Assembly: GCA_963665495.1 (NCBI GenBank)
Contig: OY762289.1
Location: 4,030,001-4,094,000, forward strand
Reading direction: 5' to 3'
DNA: 64,000 nucleotides
Source: G963665495 sp963665495
GTDB lineage: Bacteria > Desulfobacterota > Desulfovibrionia > Desulfovibrionales > Desulfovibrionaceae
The notes beneath the pieces were generated by a model. It saw nothing but the letters and a program-made list of their open reading frames with translations. It made no database searches and was not told the origin of the DNA. Every line of letters begins with the position of its first letter. Position 1 is the first letter of the stretch. Below are positions 8,923 to 18,432 of this stretch, in pieces. Both the position numbers and the translations under genes were made by a program.

Positions 8923-10017
8923 TTACTTTTTCCAATCCGAAGCTGAAGGGAAACCGTCAACGGAGTCGGCCAGCTTTATTGCCTTGACGATTGCCCTGGC
9001 CATGACCTCTGCCGAGGCTGTTCCCACCAAATTGATTGTATCTGCAGTGGCGGCAACGTCCGTGTTCTGGTTCAAAGGAACGGAAACGGCGAAAATCGTA
9101 TCGCCGTCGTACATGGTATGGGCGGGGTTGATGACCCGTGCTATTCCATCGTGGGCCATCTGGGCAATTTTTTTCAATTGAACTTTTGAAAGCGGGATAT
9201 TAACAGCCACAACTCCGAGCGTCGTGTTTGAGCCTGGAAATATTTTTTCGACATCCTGCCCCAGTATGGCCTTGACCGAAGAGGAAAAACTGCCCGGCTC
9301 ATCTCCCCGAATGCCGGCGATAATTTTTCCCGTATCCGGATCATACACATCTCCCAATGCGTTCACGGCAACGATCGCGCCTACCGATACTCCTCCGGAC
9401 AAATGCAGGACCGCGGACCCAAGCCCGGACTTCATCGCCTTATCCTTGCCCAAATACTTTCCCACAGTGGCGCCGGTTCCCGCACCGGTGTTTCCCATTT
9501 CTACAGGAGCATCATCCGCTTTCTGGCAGGCCTGGAATCCCCATTCCGCAGATGGCCTGACCTTGGGATTGCCTATATTGAGGTCAAACAGCACGGCGGC
9601 TGGCACAATGGGGACGACAAGTCCTGCTCCCACTGGAAAGCCTATAGTTTCTTTTTCCAGACAGCTCATGACTCCGCTTGCGGCATCAAGACCATACGCA
9701 CTCCCCCCGGCAAGGACGATGGCATGGACTTTATCCACCAAATTAATCGGGTCCAGCAAATCCGTTTCACGGGTTCCTGGCGCTGAACCGCGTACATCCA
9801 CAGCGGCAGCCGCACCTTCGGGCGTAAACCGGATGACGGTGCAGCCGGTTATATTTTTTGCATCCGTATAATGTCCTACGCGAATTCCTTGAATTGCAGT
9901 GATGGTATTGTTTTCCAATTCATTTCCCATTGCATTTGCATTTTGTAATGGCGCCAACAAAAACAGAAAGATCAGAACGCTGATTAAAAGCTTGTTAGCA
10001 GTACAATTTCCTTGCAT
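8923..10017 (-). CDS. Exported P1 family (DmpA-like) aminopeptidase
   Basis: This 364-residue precursor has a clear signal peptide (MQGNCTANKLLISVLIF, cleavage near residue 30). The mature part matches the DmpA/P1 peptidase family of self-cleaving N-terminal-nucleophile hydrolases: IRVGHYTDAKNITGCTVI at the front, GGSAYGLDAASGV, GNTGAGTGATVGK, and near residue 264 the sequence PGSNTTLGVVAVN, where Thr265/Thr266 is the expected processing site and nucleophile. Known members remove N-terminal residues from peptides, D-amino acid amides or beta-peptides; the substrate here is unknown. The start is fixed by the GGGAGGATTC ribosome site before the ATG at 10017. A hairpin separates it from the upstream transporter pair. 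Confidence 0.88.
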   Translation of the reverse strand: MQGNCTANKLLISVLIFLFLLAPLQNANAMGNELENNTITAIQGIRVGHYTDAKNITGCTVIRFTPEGAAAAVDVRGSAPGTRETDLLDPINLVDKVHAIVLAGGSAYGLDAASGVMSCLEKETIGFPVGAGLVVPIVPAAVLFDLNIGNPKVRPSAEWGFQACQKADDAPVEMGNTGAGTGATVGKYLGKDKAMKSGLGSAVLHLSGGVSVGAIVAVNALGDVYDPDTGKIIAGIRGDEPGSFSSSVKAILGQDVEKIFPGSNTTLGVVAVNIPLSKVQLKKIAQMAHDGIARVINPAHTMYDGDTIFAVSVPLNQNTDVAATADTINLVGTASAEVMARAIVKAIKLADSVDGFPSASDWKK

Positions 10018-10158
10018 GAATCCTCCCTCACAAAGGCTTTTTATCATATTCAATGACAAAACCATAGTTGAATCACGGCATTCATAAATGCAATGAATTT
10101 TAGAACGTCGACACCAGAAAGGAAAATAGTTTAAGCAGCTACTACGTCGTATGCACAA

Positions 10159-10185
10159 TTGCAGCTTCTTTCAAAGAAGCTGCAA
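10159..10185 (-). terminator. Hairpin between the transporter pair and the peptidase gene
   Basis: A perfect 13-base inverted repeat (TTGCAGCTTCTTT, one-base loop, complement) lies 25 bases after the stop of the binding-protein gene on the minus strand. There is little T run, so termination may be partial. Confidence 0.55.
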
Positions 10186-10209
10186 TATACCCGAAAATAC
10201 AACTTGTTA

Positions 10210-11046
10210 CTATTTCGCGCTTCCGGCATTAGGATATGCTGCAAACAAGGTATCGACGGTATACTGAATCTCATTCACATCAAGATATACATTGATAAAA
10301 TCGCGCAATGCCGGACTTGTCCAAGGAACGGCAATGGCCACTTCATCTTTTTTGTCTATCGGGATGGCTTTGAGGTAAAGATTGTACTCCGGATGCATGT
10401 ACAGCAGCCGCTTCTGGTATACCTCATCACCTACTGAGGCCATTGTGATGCCTTTAATCACGTTATTATTCAGCTCTTCAAGCGTGTCCACAGAAACTAT
10501 TTCCACTTGCGGAAAACACGACCTGATCTCATCAACAAAAAAAGTGCCTCTCATAACACTGAGGGTTATTTTTTGTTCCACCGGGCAGCTGATGGAAGTA
10601 ATATTGTTTTTCGCGAGTAACGTACGATTTGCAAACATCACTGTCTTTTCTTCCAGATAGGTGCGCGTAAAAAGGAGATGCATCGCCCGCTTTGAAGACT
10701 TGGAAAAATTGGAAATCACCACGTCCACATCCGGTTGCATCACAAGCTGCACAAGATCCTCGTATGTTTTCGCTTCGCGCCTGAACTCCACGGACACACC
10801 CAACTCCGCGGCCAAACCTTTTGCAATGTCAACATCCGCGCCTGTGAAACGCCCCTGCGTATCGGTATAAAAAAAGGGTTCCGAATCCCGCTCGAGCATT
10901 GCCACCACGAGTTTTCCCCTGTCCACTATCCGCTGGATCTCTGGAGGGATGCTCATGGTCGACAGCGGCTCGTCCGCAAAGGCAGCCGTACCCATGGCGA
11001 AAAACACAATGACAAGCTGCAGCACCCAAGACCTATGAAGAAACAT
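10210..11046 (-). CDS. Amino-acid-type periplasmic solute-binding protein (SBP family 3)
   Basis: The 278-residue precursor has a signal peptide ending near AAFADEP. The mature sequence is a family-3 binding protein: RIVDRGKLVVAMLERDSEPFF, then GRFTGADVDIAKGLAAELG, and ISNFSKSSKRA with the Arg that normally grips the ligand carboxylate. Such proteins usually feed amino acids to ABC transporters. Here no ABC permease or ATPase is adjacent; the gene overlaps the end of a DAACS-type secondary carrier by 14 bases. The start at 11046 has an AGGGGTGG ribosome site inside the carrier gene. It probably delivers ligand to that carrier, or acts as a sensor for it. Confidence 0.85.
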   Translation of the reverse strand: MFLHRSWVLQLVIVFFAMGTAAFADEPLSTMSIPPEIQRIVDRGKLVVAMLERDSEPFFYTDTQGRFTGADVDIAKGLAAELGVSVEFRREAKTYEDLVQLVMQPDVDVVISNFSKSSKRAMHLLFTRTYLEEKTVMFANRTLLAKNNITSISCPVEQKITLSVMRGTFFVDEIRSCFPQVEIVSVDTLEELNNNVIKGITMASVGDEVYQKRLLYMHPEYNLYLKAIPIDKKDEVAIAVPWTSPALRDFINVYLDVNEIQYTVDTLFAAYPNAGSAK

Positions 11047-12256
11047 CGTCCACCCCTTTTGCGGTAAGCGCCACCAAAGCACAATTTGCGTAGAGCGTGA
11101 TCATGGAAAACAGCCTGCTCAACAAGGGCGATACCGTCGCAAGAATCACGTAGCCGACCTCGGAAGGCAGGTTCATGGCATCGAGTACTATGGCCAGAGA
11201 AGGGGCAAGAATGACACTGTCTCCCACTGCAGCCATCCCGGCCAAAGCGGAACTGACCAAACACGTCACATAAACTGACGGTGACAATTCTACATTGTAA
11301 AGCTGTGCAATGAAGATGGCGGTAAAAGCAAAAAAGAAGATTTTTCCATGCCGGTTGGCAGCCAGACCAAAGGGCATGAAAACGGATACAATTTCCTTGT
11401 TTACCTGGAGACGGGAGAGCCCTTCGCACGCCGGCAGCACCGCCATGAAACTGGAGCTGGTAACCAGCGCAAGCAGCAGCGCGCTCTTAAGCTCTTTGAG
11501 AACGGTGAAGTACGGCTTCTTCGTGGCGTAACTCAGAACACCGTTAATGGCCAACAAGAAGAGCACAGAACAACCCGCGAGAATAACGGCAAACTTCGCC
11601 AGCATCACCAGCAAATGCACATCAAAGCCACTCGCCTCGGAAGCCATTATGCAAAACAGACCGATGGGAAGAGGGATGAGCGCCCATTTGAACACCAGGG
11701 TAAAGAGATCGAGAAAACCTTCCGCCAGCTGCAGATTCTGATCGGTCTTCTCATTCCGCTTCAACCCCAATGCAAGTCCCAGCAATGTAAAAAAGAAGAC
11801 GATACTCAGCATCTTTCCATTGCTAAGGGCGAAAAATATATTCGAAGGCACCAGCTCTTTGAACAGCCCCATCAGGCTTCCGGCGCCGGTTTTCGCCACA
11901 TTCACCTCGTGGATGGATGACCCCAGGCTTCGAATCGTTTCCGCATCCAGATTCAAACCGGGTCCGCCCACCAACGCAGCAATGATGCCCAGAGCAGAAG
12001 GGATAAAAATTCCAATGCCCAGCAGAATAAACAATCGGGTAAAACGGTTGCGCGTATGCTCACTCCGCAGCATTCGTCCCAGACCAGTAAGAATAGCCAA
12101 CATGATAATGGGCAGAATGCACATTTCCAGCAGCGAGATGTAAACCTCGCTCAAGGGGCTGAACAACTTACTAGTTACGGGAAAATAAAACCCGACAAGG
12201 CATCCAAGAATCATCCCCAGAAAAATTACGTACGATTTTTCTAAAAATGCAACCAT
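11033..12256 (-). CDS. Dicarboxylate/amino acid:cation symporter (DAACS/SDF family)
   Basis: This 407-residue integral membrane protein has the SDF layout. There are about six N-terminal membrane helices (LGMILGCLVGFYFP, ISLLEMCILPIIMLAI), a Ser-rich helical hairpin near TSSSFMAVLPACEGL, and the second hairpin with GMAAVGDSVILAPSLAIVL. Homologues import glutamate, aspartate or C4-dicarboxylates with Na+ or H+. The canonical NMDGT motif of characterised members is not seen (FAANRHGKIFF-like sequence instead), so substrate or coupling may differ. The ATG at 12256 is taken; a TTG one codon upstream is possible. It is translationally coupled to the binding protein downstream. Confidence 0.85.
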   Translation of the reverse strand: MVAFLEKSYVIFLGMILGCLVGFYFPVTSKLFSPLSEVYISLLEMCILPIIMLAILTGLGRMLRSEHTRNRFTRLFILLGIGIFIPSALGIIAALVGGPGLNLDAETIRSLGSSIHEVNVAKTGAGSLMGLFKELVPSNIFFALSNGKMLSIVFFFTLLGLALGLKRNEKTDQNLQLAEGFLDLFTLVFKWALIPLPIGLFCIMASEASGFDVHLLVMLAKFAVILAGCSVLFLLAINGVLSYATKKPYFTVLKELKSALLLALVTSSSFMAVLPACEGLSRLQVNKEIVSVFMPFGLAANRHGKIFFFAFTAIFIAQLYNVELSPSVYVTCLVSSALAGMAAVGDSVILAPSLAIVLDAMNLPSEVGYVILATVSPLLSRLFSMITLYANCALVALTAKGVDDVSS

Positions 12257-12338
12257 CAATCACTCGTTTTTGCTAATGCCGATTAGGTGGAGAACTTTCC
12301 ATTCGGCGAAAATTGAGCCCTCTATTTTTCACTCAAGG

Positions 12339-15300
12339 TCAATCCTTGTCTTTGACGCAGTACAATTCCCATTCTGAACTCGGAGTAACATCAGAATTGA
12401 CAGAGAACCAGCTTTCATACGATCCGGAATCATCCAGACTCCACAGTACGACCTTTTCCTCTCCGCTGTTATACCACAAGAGATGCGGCGAATCATCGAC
12501 AGTCAGCAGGCTTTTGAATTCCCACTGCGAACCCACGGAGAAGCTGTCGTTGACAATGCCCCAACCGCTGTCCTTATTGGTGTCTATGATCGTGGCATTG
12601 TCATCCACTTTCCAGTAGGCGACTTTGCCCGTATTGTCGTTGTACCAGAACATTGTGGAATATCCCGATAGCGTGCCTATGGAAACGAGGCTCCAGTCGG
12701 AGTCCACGCTGGTGTCGGAATAGACCTTCCCCCAGTTGACGTTCTCCCCCTCGTTGGTAAAGAGTCCGTCATCGTCGAGTTGCCAGTAGTAGATGACATT
12801 CGTGGAGAGGTTACGCCAGATGACCGTATAGTCGCTGCCGATTGTGGTCATCCCAATGACGGACCAGGACTCGCTTGCGGATTCGCCGGAAGCTACCAGG
12901 CCTGCATCATCTCCGCTTTCCAGGATGCAATCGGTGGTCAACCGCCAATACGCCAATCTGGTCGTATCCTCGTACTGCCAGAACAACATGGGGCTATCGT
13001 CAATAACTTTCGCTCCGACCAGTTTCCAATCCGAAGAAACCGTGTACTCGTCCGAAACATATCCCCAGCCGTCGTTTTCTGTTTCATTAATCAGCGAACC
13101 GTCGCTGCCGATCTTCCAGTATGCGACCTTGCCGCTGTCGCTGTTTTTCCAGATGAGCACGGTATAATCGCCCACCGTCATCATCGCTTCAACTGACCAT
13201 ACGGTCGAGAGCGCGTTGTCCCACACGTATCCCCAACTTCCGTCAACGGACGTATCGAGCGTACCGTCCTCGAGGGGGCGCCAATAAACCATGGTGCCCT
13301 TTTCCTCGTGCCGCCAGAAGAGGAAATTGTCACTCAGTGTGTCCGTGTCCGTGTCTGGATTCGGATCAGGATCAGGATCCGGATCCGGATCTGTGGTTGC
13401 AGCAGTCGTGGTGATCTGCTCAACGTCGCCGTATCCTGTGCCGCCGGAGTTTATGGCGTAGGCCCGGACATAATATGTGGTACTGGAAGAGAGTCCGGAA
13501 AGCGATACGCTAAAAGATCCCGAACCGCTGCCGCTGGTCTTGCAGGTATCGCTGGTGGAGGGATTGCCCGCGGTATTCCAGCAAACGCCCCGTTCGGTGA
13601 TGTCCGAGCCGGAGGCCGTGCCGCCCGTATCCGCGCCCGATGACGAGACATTGGATGCGCTCGTGGTCGCGACCGTTGACACGACCAGACTATCACCGCT
13701 GCTGTTCAGCTTAACGATCCAGCCGTCCAGGGCGTTGACCTCGCCCTCCTGCTCCATGTCCGTGGTCGTATGTTCGTACGTCCCCGTGGTCGATGGATCC
13801 AGATCGGACGTTGTCGCATGAACGCCCGCCAGATAGAGTTCTTCTCCGGACGCGCTGGTCGCAAAGGAGTAAGACGAGTCGTAATCATCACCCAGAATGG
13901 ACTTCGCCCATTCCAGGTTGCCGTCCGCATCCAGCGCAATGAGCATTGCATCGAGGGTGCCTTGGAAGGAAAGCGTTTCCGTACCGCTGCCCTGGCCGTC
14001 GGCATCCATGACCCCGGAATATTCTCCCGCAAGATAGATCGTGGGAGACGCCCCGGACGATGTCCTGATGGCGTTGCCGTAATCCCAAAGGTCGGACGTT
14101 CCCATCGTACGCGACCAGACCCATCCTCCCGTGCTGTCCAGTTTGACGACGAAGATGTCGTCATCGTTGTTGCCGCCGCTGCTGGTGCGTAAGTCGGTGG
14201 CAGAAGTAGAGGGATTGAAATCAACTTGGTTGTCGAAGAAGCCTGTGGCGTAGACGTTCCCGGAATCATCCACGGCAATGGACAGGAGTTCGCTTTCGGA
14301 GTGCCCCGTACGATTGTCCAGAAAGCAGGCGTACCAGTTGCGCTTTCCGTCCGCATCGTTCAGACTCTGTACGAACCCGAAATTGTCTCCGTATTCCGTA
14401 CCTGTGCCATCAGAAAATGCCGCATACGGATCGTATTCGTTATCCGCATCATTATCGTCGAACTGGATATAGTGGTTGTCGGTTCCATTTGTGTAATACG
14501 CGGAAGTGATGGTGCCTCCCACATAAAGGGTAGACCCCGAATGATAGAGCGCATTGACTACGTCATCAGCATACGCGCCGCCGAGCCGCTTTACCCATTT
14601 AAACGCTCCGTCCGCATCATATTCTGCGACAAACGCGTCGGGGTACCTCGAGTCGTAGTAGGATGCAGCTGTACGCTCATCGTCCAAATCCGAGCTGTCG
14701 CTGTCGAAGTCTACCGTTCCTTTGAAGTATCCGCCGACATAGACGTTTCCGGATCCGTCCACCGCCACGGCCTTGGCCTTGTCCGATCCTGTTGATCCGC
14801 CGATGGATTTCGCCCAGACCAGTACACCGTCATTGGTCAGTTTAAGCAAAAGGATGTCCGTGGAATCATCCGAATTGTCCGCTATGTAGTCCGTAGTTTC
14901 CAGAACCGTTGTATTGCCCGCGCTATCGGTTATCGTCGTCGAAGTGGAATACATCCCAGCGACGTAGATGTAGCCATCGGCAGCAGCTACCGAGTACATC
15001 TTATCATAGCCTTTACCGCCGAACGTGAGCACCCAGAGCAATTCGCCGCTGTCGCTGTCGTAACGCGCGATGAACGCATCCGACGTGTACTCGGCCGAAT
15101 CGTCCTGAACGCTGGATCTAATCTCGTCTGTTAATGAGTTACTCGGAGAAAAATTGATGGAGGCGCCGAGAAAGGTCCCGACGCTTACGAGATTACCGTC
15201 GCTGTCGGTGGCAATACCGGCGGGTTCGTCCGAATAGGTTTCAAAATCTCCGTCGGAAACTTCGTTCACCCCGCCAAAGGCAAATGGAAATCCAAGCAAT

Positions 15301-15875
15301 CCCCTGTACGCGGGCAAAGACAGCGCAGCCGTCCGGATAACGCCGACCTGTTTCTCAAGTCGCCAGTCGCCGCCCCGCGATGCCGCTCCGGTGGGGGTGG
15401 AGGAGGCGGCCACATGAGCCCCTGTCGCTTTCGACAGAAGTTCCATCAGGCGTACGCCGGCCTCCCCGGCTCCGACATTGCATCCGTAGAGCAGCAGTTC
15501 GCCTTGCGGCTTCAAAGCCTGACGTACGGCGTTCAGAAATTGCGCGTATTCCGCAACCGTCGTTTCGTTGAGCACTCCGTTTCCGATCTGGACAGCTCCG
15601 GGGCTCCCGTGGGTAACAAGATGAATGGCATCCAGATTTTTGAAACCGGCGAGTTTCTCCGCAATTGTATTCAGGGAACCGGTTCTCCTTGCAAGCAGGA
15701 GTACCTGTTTCTCGCCGAAATCCGACCCCATACCCAAACCCGTATCAACGATCACCAGCTCCCTGTGAACGATTGATGCGGCGTATGCGGACATTCCTGC
15801 CCTCTGACAAATAAGTCCAAGGGCGATAAATACAGTACACCATATTGCAATATGCCATTTTGAATGTTTTTTCAT
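12339..15875 (-). CDS. Giant exported DUF4347 protein with beta-propeller and C-terminal repeats
   Basis: The precursor is 1178 residues with a signal peptide (to about residue 33). Residues 37-195 match the DUF4347 domain; HLVTHG (His89) and LLLYGCNVG (Cys132) look like the His/Cys pair of caspase-like peptidases. Residues 200-740 hold SBBP-type propeller repeats (AVDGSGNVYVGGYFKGTVDF, AVDDSGNVYATGFFDNQVDF). Next is a fibronectin-like domain with ERGVCWNTAGNPSTS, then a Asp-Pro linker near 860-880. The end has six repeats of about 50 residues beginning LFWRHEE, IWKNSDS, LFWQYED, VIWRNLS, MFWYNDN and LLWYNSG. Likely a cell-surface or secreted protein. GAGGG before the ATG at 15875 supports that start. 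Confidence 0.8.
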   Translation of the reverse strand: MKKHSKWHIAIWCTVFIALGLICQRAGMSAYAASIVHRELVIVDTGLGMGSDFGEKQVLLLARRTGSLNTIAEKLAGFKNLDAIHLVTHGSPGAVQIGNGVLNETTVAEYAQFLNAVRQALKPQGELLLYGCNVGAGEAGVRLMELLSKATGAHVAASSTPTGAASRGGDWRLEKQVGVIRTAALSLPAYRGLLGFPFAFGGVNEVSDGDFETYSDEPAGIATDSDGNLVSVGTFLGASINFSPSNSLTDEIRSSVQDDSAEYTSDAFIARYDSDSGELLWVLTFGGKGYDKMYSVAAADGYIYVAGMYSTSTTITDSAGNTTVLETTDYIADNSDDSTDILLLKLTNDGVLVWAKSIGGSTGSDKAKAVAVDGSGNVYVGGYFKGTVDFDSDSSDLDDERTAASYYDSRYPDAFVAEYDADGAFKWVKRLGGAYADDVVNALYHSGSTLYVGGTITSAYYTNGTDNHYIQFDDNDADNEYDPYAAFSDGTGTEYGDNFGFVQSLNDADGKRNWYACFLDNRTGHSESELLSIAVDDSGNVYATGFFDNQVDFNPSTSATDLRTSSGGNNDDDIFVVKLDSTGGWVWSRTMGTSDLWDYGNAIRTSSGASPTIYLAGEYSGVMDADGQGSGTETLSFQGTLDAMLIALDADGNLEWAKSILGDDYDSSYSFATSASGEELYLAGVHATTSDLDPSTTGTYEHTTTDMEQEGEVNALDGWIVKLNSSGDSLVVSTVATTSASNVSSSGADTGGTASGSDITERGVCWNTAGNPSTSDTCKTSGSGSGSFSVSLSGLSSSTTYYVRAYAINSGGTGYGDVEQITTTAATTDPDPDPDPDPNPDTDTDTLSDNFLFWRHEEKGTMVYWRPLEDGTLDTSVDGSWGYVWDNALSTVWSVEAMMTVGDYTVLIWKNSDSGKVAYWKIGSDGSLINETENDGWGYVSDEYTVSSDWKLVGAKVIDDSPMLFWQYEDTTRLAYWRLTTDCILESGDDAGLVASGESASESWSVIGMTTIGSDYTVIWRNLSTNVIYYWQLDDDGLFTNEGENVNWGKVYSDTSVDSDWSLVSIGTLSGYSTMFWYNDNTGKVAYWKVDDNATIIDTNKDSGWGIVNDSFSVGSQWEFKSLLTVDDSPHLLWYNSGEEKVVLWSLDDSGSYESWFSVNSDVTPSSEWELYCVKDKD

Positions 15876-16009
15876 TGAAACGACCCTCATAGTTTCTAAT
15901 ATTGCTATGAATTCACTTTAGTGATTATTTTTTATTCACTATGTAATTCTCTCTCATCATTTGTCGTAACAGTTAGTTTTTTTATTTTTGGTGCACAGAA
16001 TACACGACC

Positions 16010-16201
16010 ATCACTGCCTCGTGCTGGCATGTTAGTTCCTACGATGCCCTTAACACCCCAGATCAACGCCACTTCCAGAAGAAACAACAATCAGAGCAAT
16101 GCGGCCCAGGCTCTGGACAAGGCGACTTGCATCAGCTGATCCAGCTGTTCAGGAGAAGAGAGGCGTTCGTGAACCGCTTTGCGCAATAGTTGTCTGGGCA
16201 T
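16010..16201 (-). pseudogene. Remnant of an NHLM bacteriocin-export HlyD-type protein
   Basis: From an ATG at 16201 the minus strand reads MPRQLLRKAVHERLSSPEQL, then DQLMQVALSRAWAALL, a stop codon, and LLFLLEVALIWGVKGIVGT. The ERLSSPEQLDQLMQV start followed by a hydrophobic helix is the characteristic beginning of the HlyD-like secretion protein of NHLM/NHLP bacteriocin export systems. An in-frame stop and loss of everything after the membrane helix show it is dead. No other gene of such a system is in the window. Confidence 0.55.
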
Positions 16202-17634
16202 GGGCGTCAGCCATCCTCTTTGCGGCCACGATGACCAAAATTTTTGAAAAATGCTGTTCGGGACAAGTTCAGCCGTTTAAAACCACAATCCCAAAAGTTC
16301 CCTGTTTTTCGCTGCCCGGCGTATCCGGGCAGCGATGTCAAAGCATGGAGAGCAGCTTAATTTCGTAATCTTCGCTAACAAACGAAATGCCAATTTAGCT
16401 GGGGGACGGCAGCAGTAATCAGGTTCTTGAACTGAATAGTAGTGGACGATTATGAGAATTCCATCGTCAAATTGTGTGGATTTTGTGTGTTCTAAGTCCC
16501 AAAGGATGACGGCCCCATATAGAGAGGGTACCTTTTACTCAAGGTCTTCAGTGGACTTGAGGCTTGGTGGAGCAAGATCGGCCATTTTTATCACAGTGCC
16601 CTTTCAGTAAAAATGGCTCTTGAACAAAGCAAACACAATGCTGCCGCCAAACATTGAAATCAAATCGTTGAGCTGATGGAAGGGGTTCCCTTATCCTGGA
16701 ACCTGAAAAATCATGGAGAATAGACGAACTCTCTACCTTGTGCTCCCTTTCGTGTCGGGCAACCGCCCCATACGGAATTGGAACGTGTGTCAGGAGCTAC
16801 CTGGTAATCTTATTACGGGAGCTGTGAAAAGCATTGTAGACTCCGACTCCTGAACAGCGTTTCCATATCCTTTGTCCAGGCGTTGAAAGGCGGCGGCCCG
16901 CCTCTCCCCCCCGTACCGCCGCCTTTCCGCCAGGCACCGCTTGTACTAGACAGGCGGACAGATCTGCCTTGGCAATACGCGTCACGTTCCTGCCTGTACC
17001 CGCAGCGGTTACACTCATCTTTTCCAGGCGTGCATCAAATCTGAAAACTGTTGCCTCCTCACCCGGCATGGACACCACGCAGGCGACTCTCTTTAGAGCC
17101 GGAAGCAATCAGCTCAGAAGAACTCTCTGTCCATCAGCTTCATGCTGCAGTTGGGACAAGAAGAGAATTCCATTGGATAATATCAAACCGCTGAAGGGAT
17201 TCGGCGGTGTATGCGAAATTGCTCAGTCATTTGACACTGGTTAATACGCGGCTGTATATATCATCCAACTCAATAATACGGTTTGTATTTTGCCTTGCTT
17301 CAACAGTAATCAATAAAAAAACCGTGAAATTTGACGGCCCGACTTCGAAAAAGGTTGCCGATTGAATCGGGGCGGATCAATCGACCAGATCTATACTCCT
17401 CCGCGGGCATCCTATTATTGTACTGTCGAATGATGCTGCAATTGCACACGTGATTGGAGCAAGGGATACAGACAAACAGCAGAAAGCGCCCCTTGCCTGT
17501 GTGCAAGGGCGACATGGAATGGTCTGGATTCAGTCCTGTCAATTGGATATACATCGCCATGCATGCTGTGGTGAAAGCCCTCGAATTCGGACACAACAGG
17601 GATGAATGAATCGCAGCGACAACAGGCGGCACAC
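16202..17634. other. Decayed intergenic stretch, no gene recognised
   Basis: About 1.4 kb with only short frames, none with a convincing ribosome site, domain or codon pattern. A GC-rich hairpin (TCGCTGCCCGG and complement, 16309-16335) stands out but has no T run. The stretch adjoins the bacteriocin-export remnant and is probably degraded DNA. The last few hundred bases must contain the promoter of the activase gene that follows. Confidence 0.5.
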
Positions 17635-18390
17635 ATGAAGAAATTTGCTGGAATTGATATTGGGTCACGCACCATTGAACTTGTTATCGTGGATGAAACG
17701 AGGCAAATCGTTGACGCGTTGCAGGCCGACACCGGCTTTGATCCTCTGAGCGAAGCGCAAAGAATGGTCAAGCAGGTGTCTTACGATGCCATCATGGCCA
17801 CGGGCTATGGCCGGAATCTTTTCGAAGTCGCGTTCGATGCCAGGACCGTTACGGAAATAAAAGCCCATGCCCTGGGCGCGCGCTTTTTTTTCCCGGACGT
17901 CACCGCGGTGCTGGATATCGGCGGACAGGACAGCAAGGCCATCTCCCTGTTTGCCAACGGCAAGGTGAAAAAATTCGAGATGAATGACCGTTGCGCCGCG
18001 GGCACGGGCAAGTTCATGGAAATCATGGCCAGGACACTGGGTTTTGACCTCGAGCAGTTTGGCGACCAGGCCTTGAAATCTCAAAAAGAGTTGCAGATCT
18101 CCTCGATGTGTACGGTCTTTGCCGAATCTGAAGTGACCTCGCTGATCGCCAAGGGGCATAATCCCGAGGATATCGCCATGGGGCTTCATAAAAGCACAGC
18201 CACCAGGGTAGCAGGGATGATCAGGCGCGTTGCCGCGGAGGGCAATATCGCCTTTACCGGCGGCGTCGCGTTCAATTCATGCATGAAGGCGCTGCTTGAA
18301 AGGCAACTCGGGGTGAGCGTGCTTGTCCCGAAAAATCCGCAAATGGTCGGGGCTCTCGGCGCGGCCCTGCTCGCCGGGGAAGAAGACTAG
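17635..18390 (+). CDS. yjiL: Acyl-CoA dehydratase activase / double-cubane protein reductase (YjiL-like)
   Basis: The 251-residue protein is an ASKHA-fold ATPase of the HgdC/BadF family. It has FAGIDIGSRTIELVIVD (phosphate 1), AVLDIGGQDSKAI (phosphate 2) and FTGGVAFNSCMKALLE (adenosine). Cys120 in NDRCAAGTG and Cys159 in SSMCTVFAESE would bridge one [4Fe-4S] cluster across a dimer, with the same 39-residue spacing as in HgdC. The family hydrolyses ATP to push an electron onto a low-potential partner. Its length and downstream partner match the YjiL/YjiM pair (double-cubane cluster protein reductase and protein). The start MKKFAGIDIG at 17635 is the usual family start; an in-frame ATG at 17602 is possible. 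Confidence 0.9.
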   Translation: MKKFAGIDIGSRTIELVIVDETRQIVDALQADTGFDPLSEAQRMVKQVSYDAIMATGYGRNLFEVAFDARTVTEIKAHALGARFFFPDVTAVLDIGGQDSKAISLFANGKVKKFEMNDRCAAGTGKFMEIMARTLGFDLEQFGDQALKSQKELQISSMCTVFAESEVTSLIAKGHNPEDIAMGLHKSTATRVAGMIRRVAAEGNIAFTGGVAFNSCMKALLERQLGVSVLVPKNPQMVGALGAALLAGEED

Positions 18391-18432
18391 AGACTCGCCG
18401 GAGAATGCCGCCAAAGTAATAAAGGGATGACA

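Noticed and set aside
16797..17108. 103-codon minus-strand frame
   Set aside because: No ribosome site, domain or plausible composition; it lies in a decayed region.
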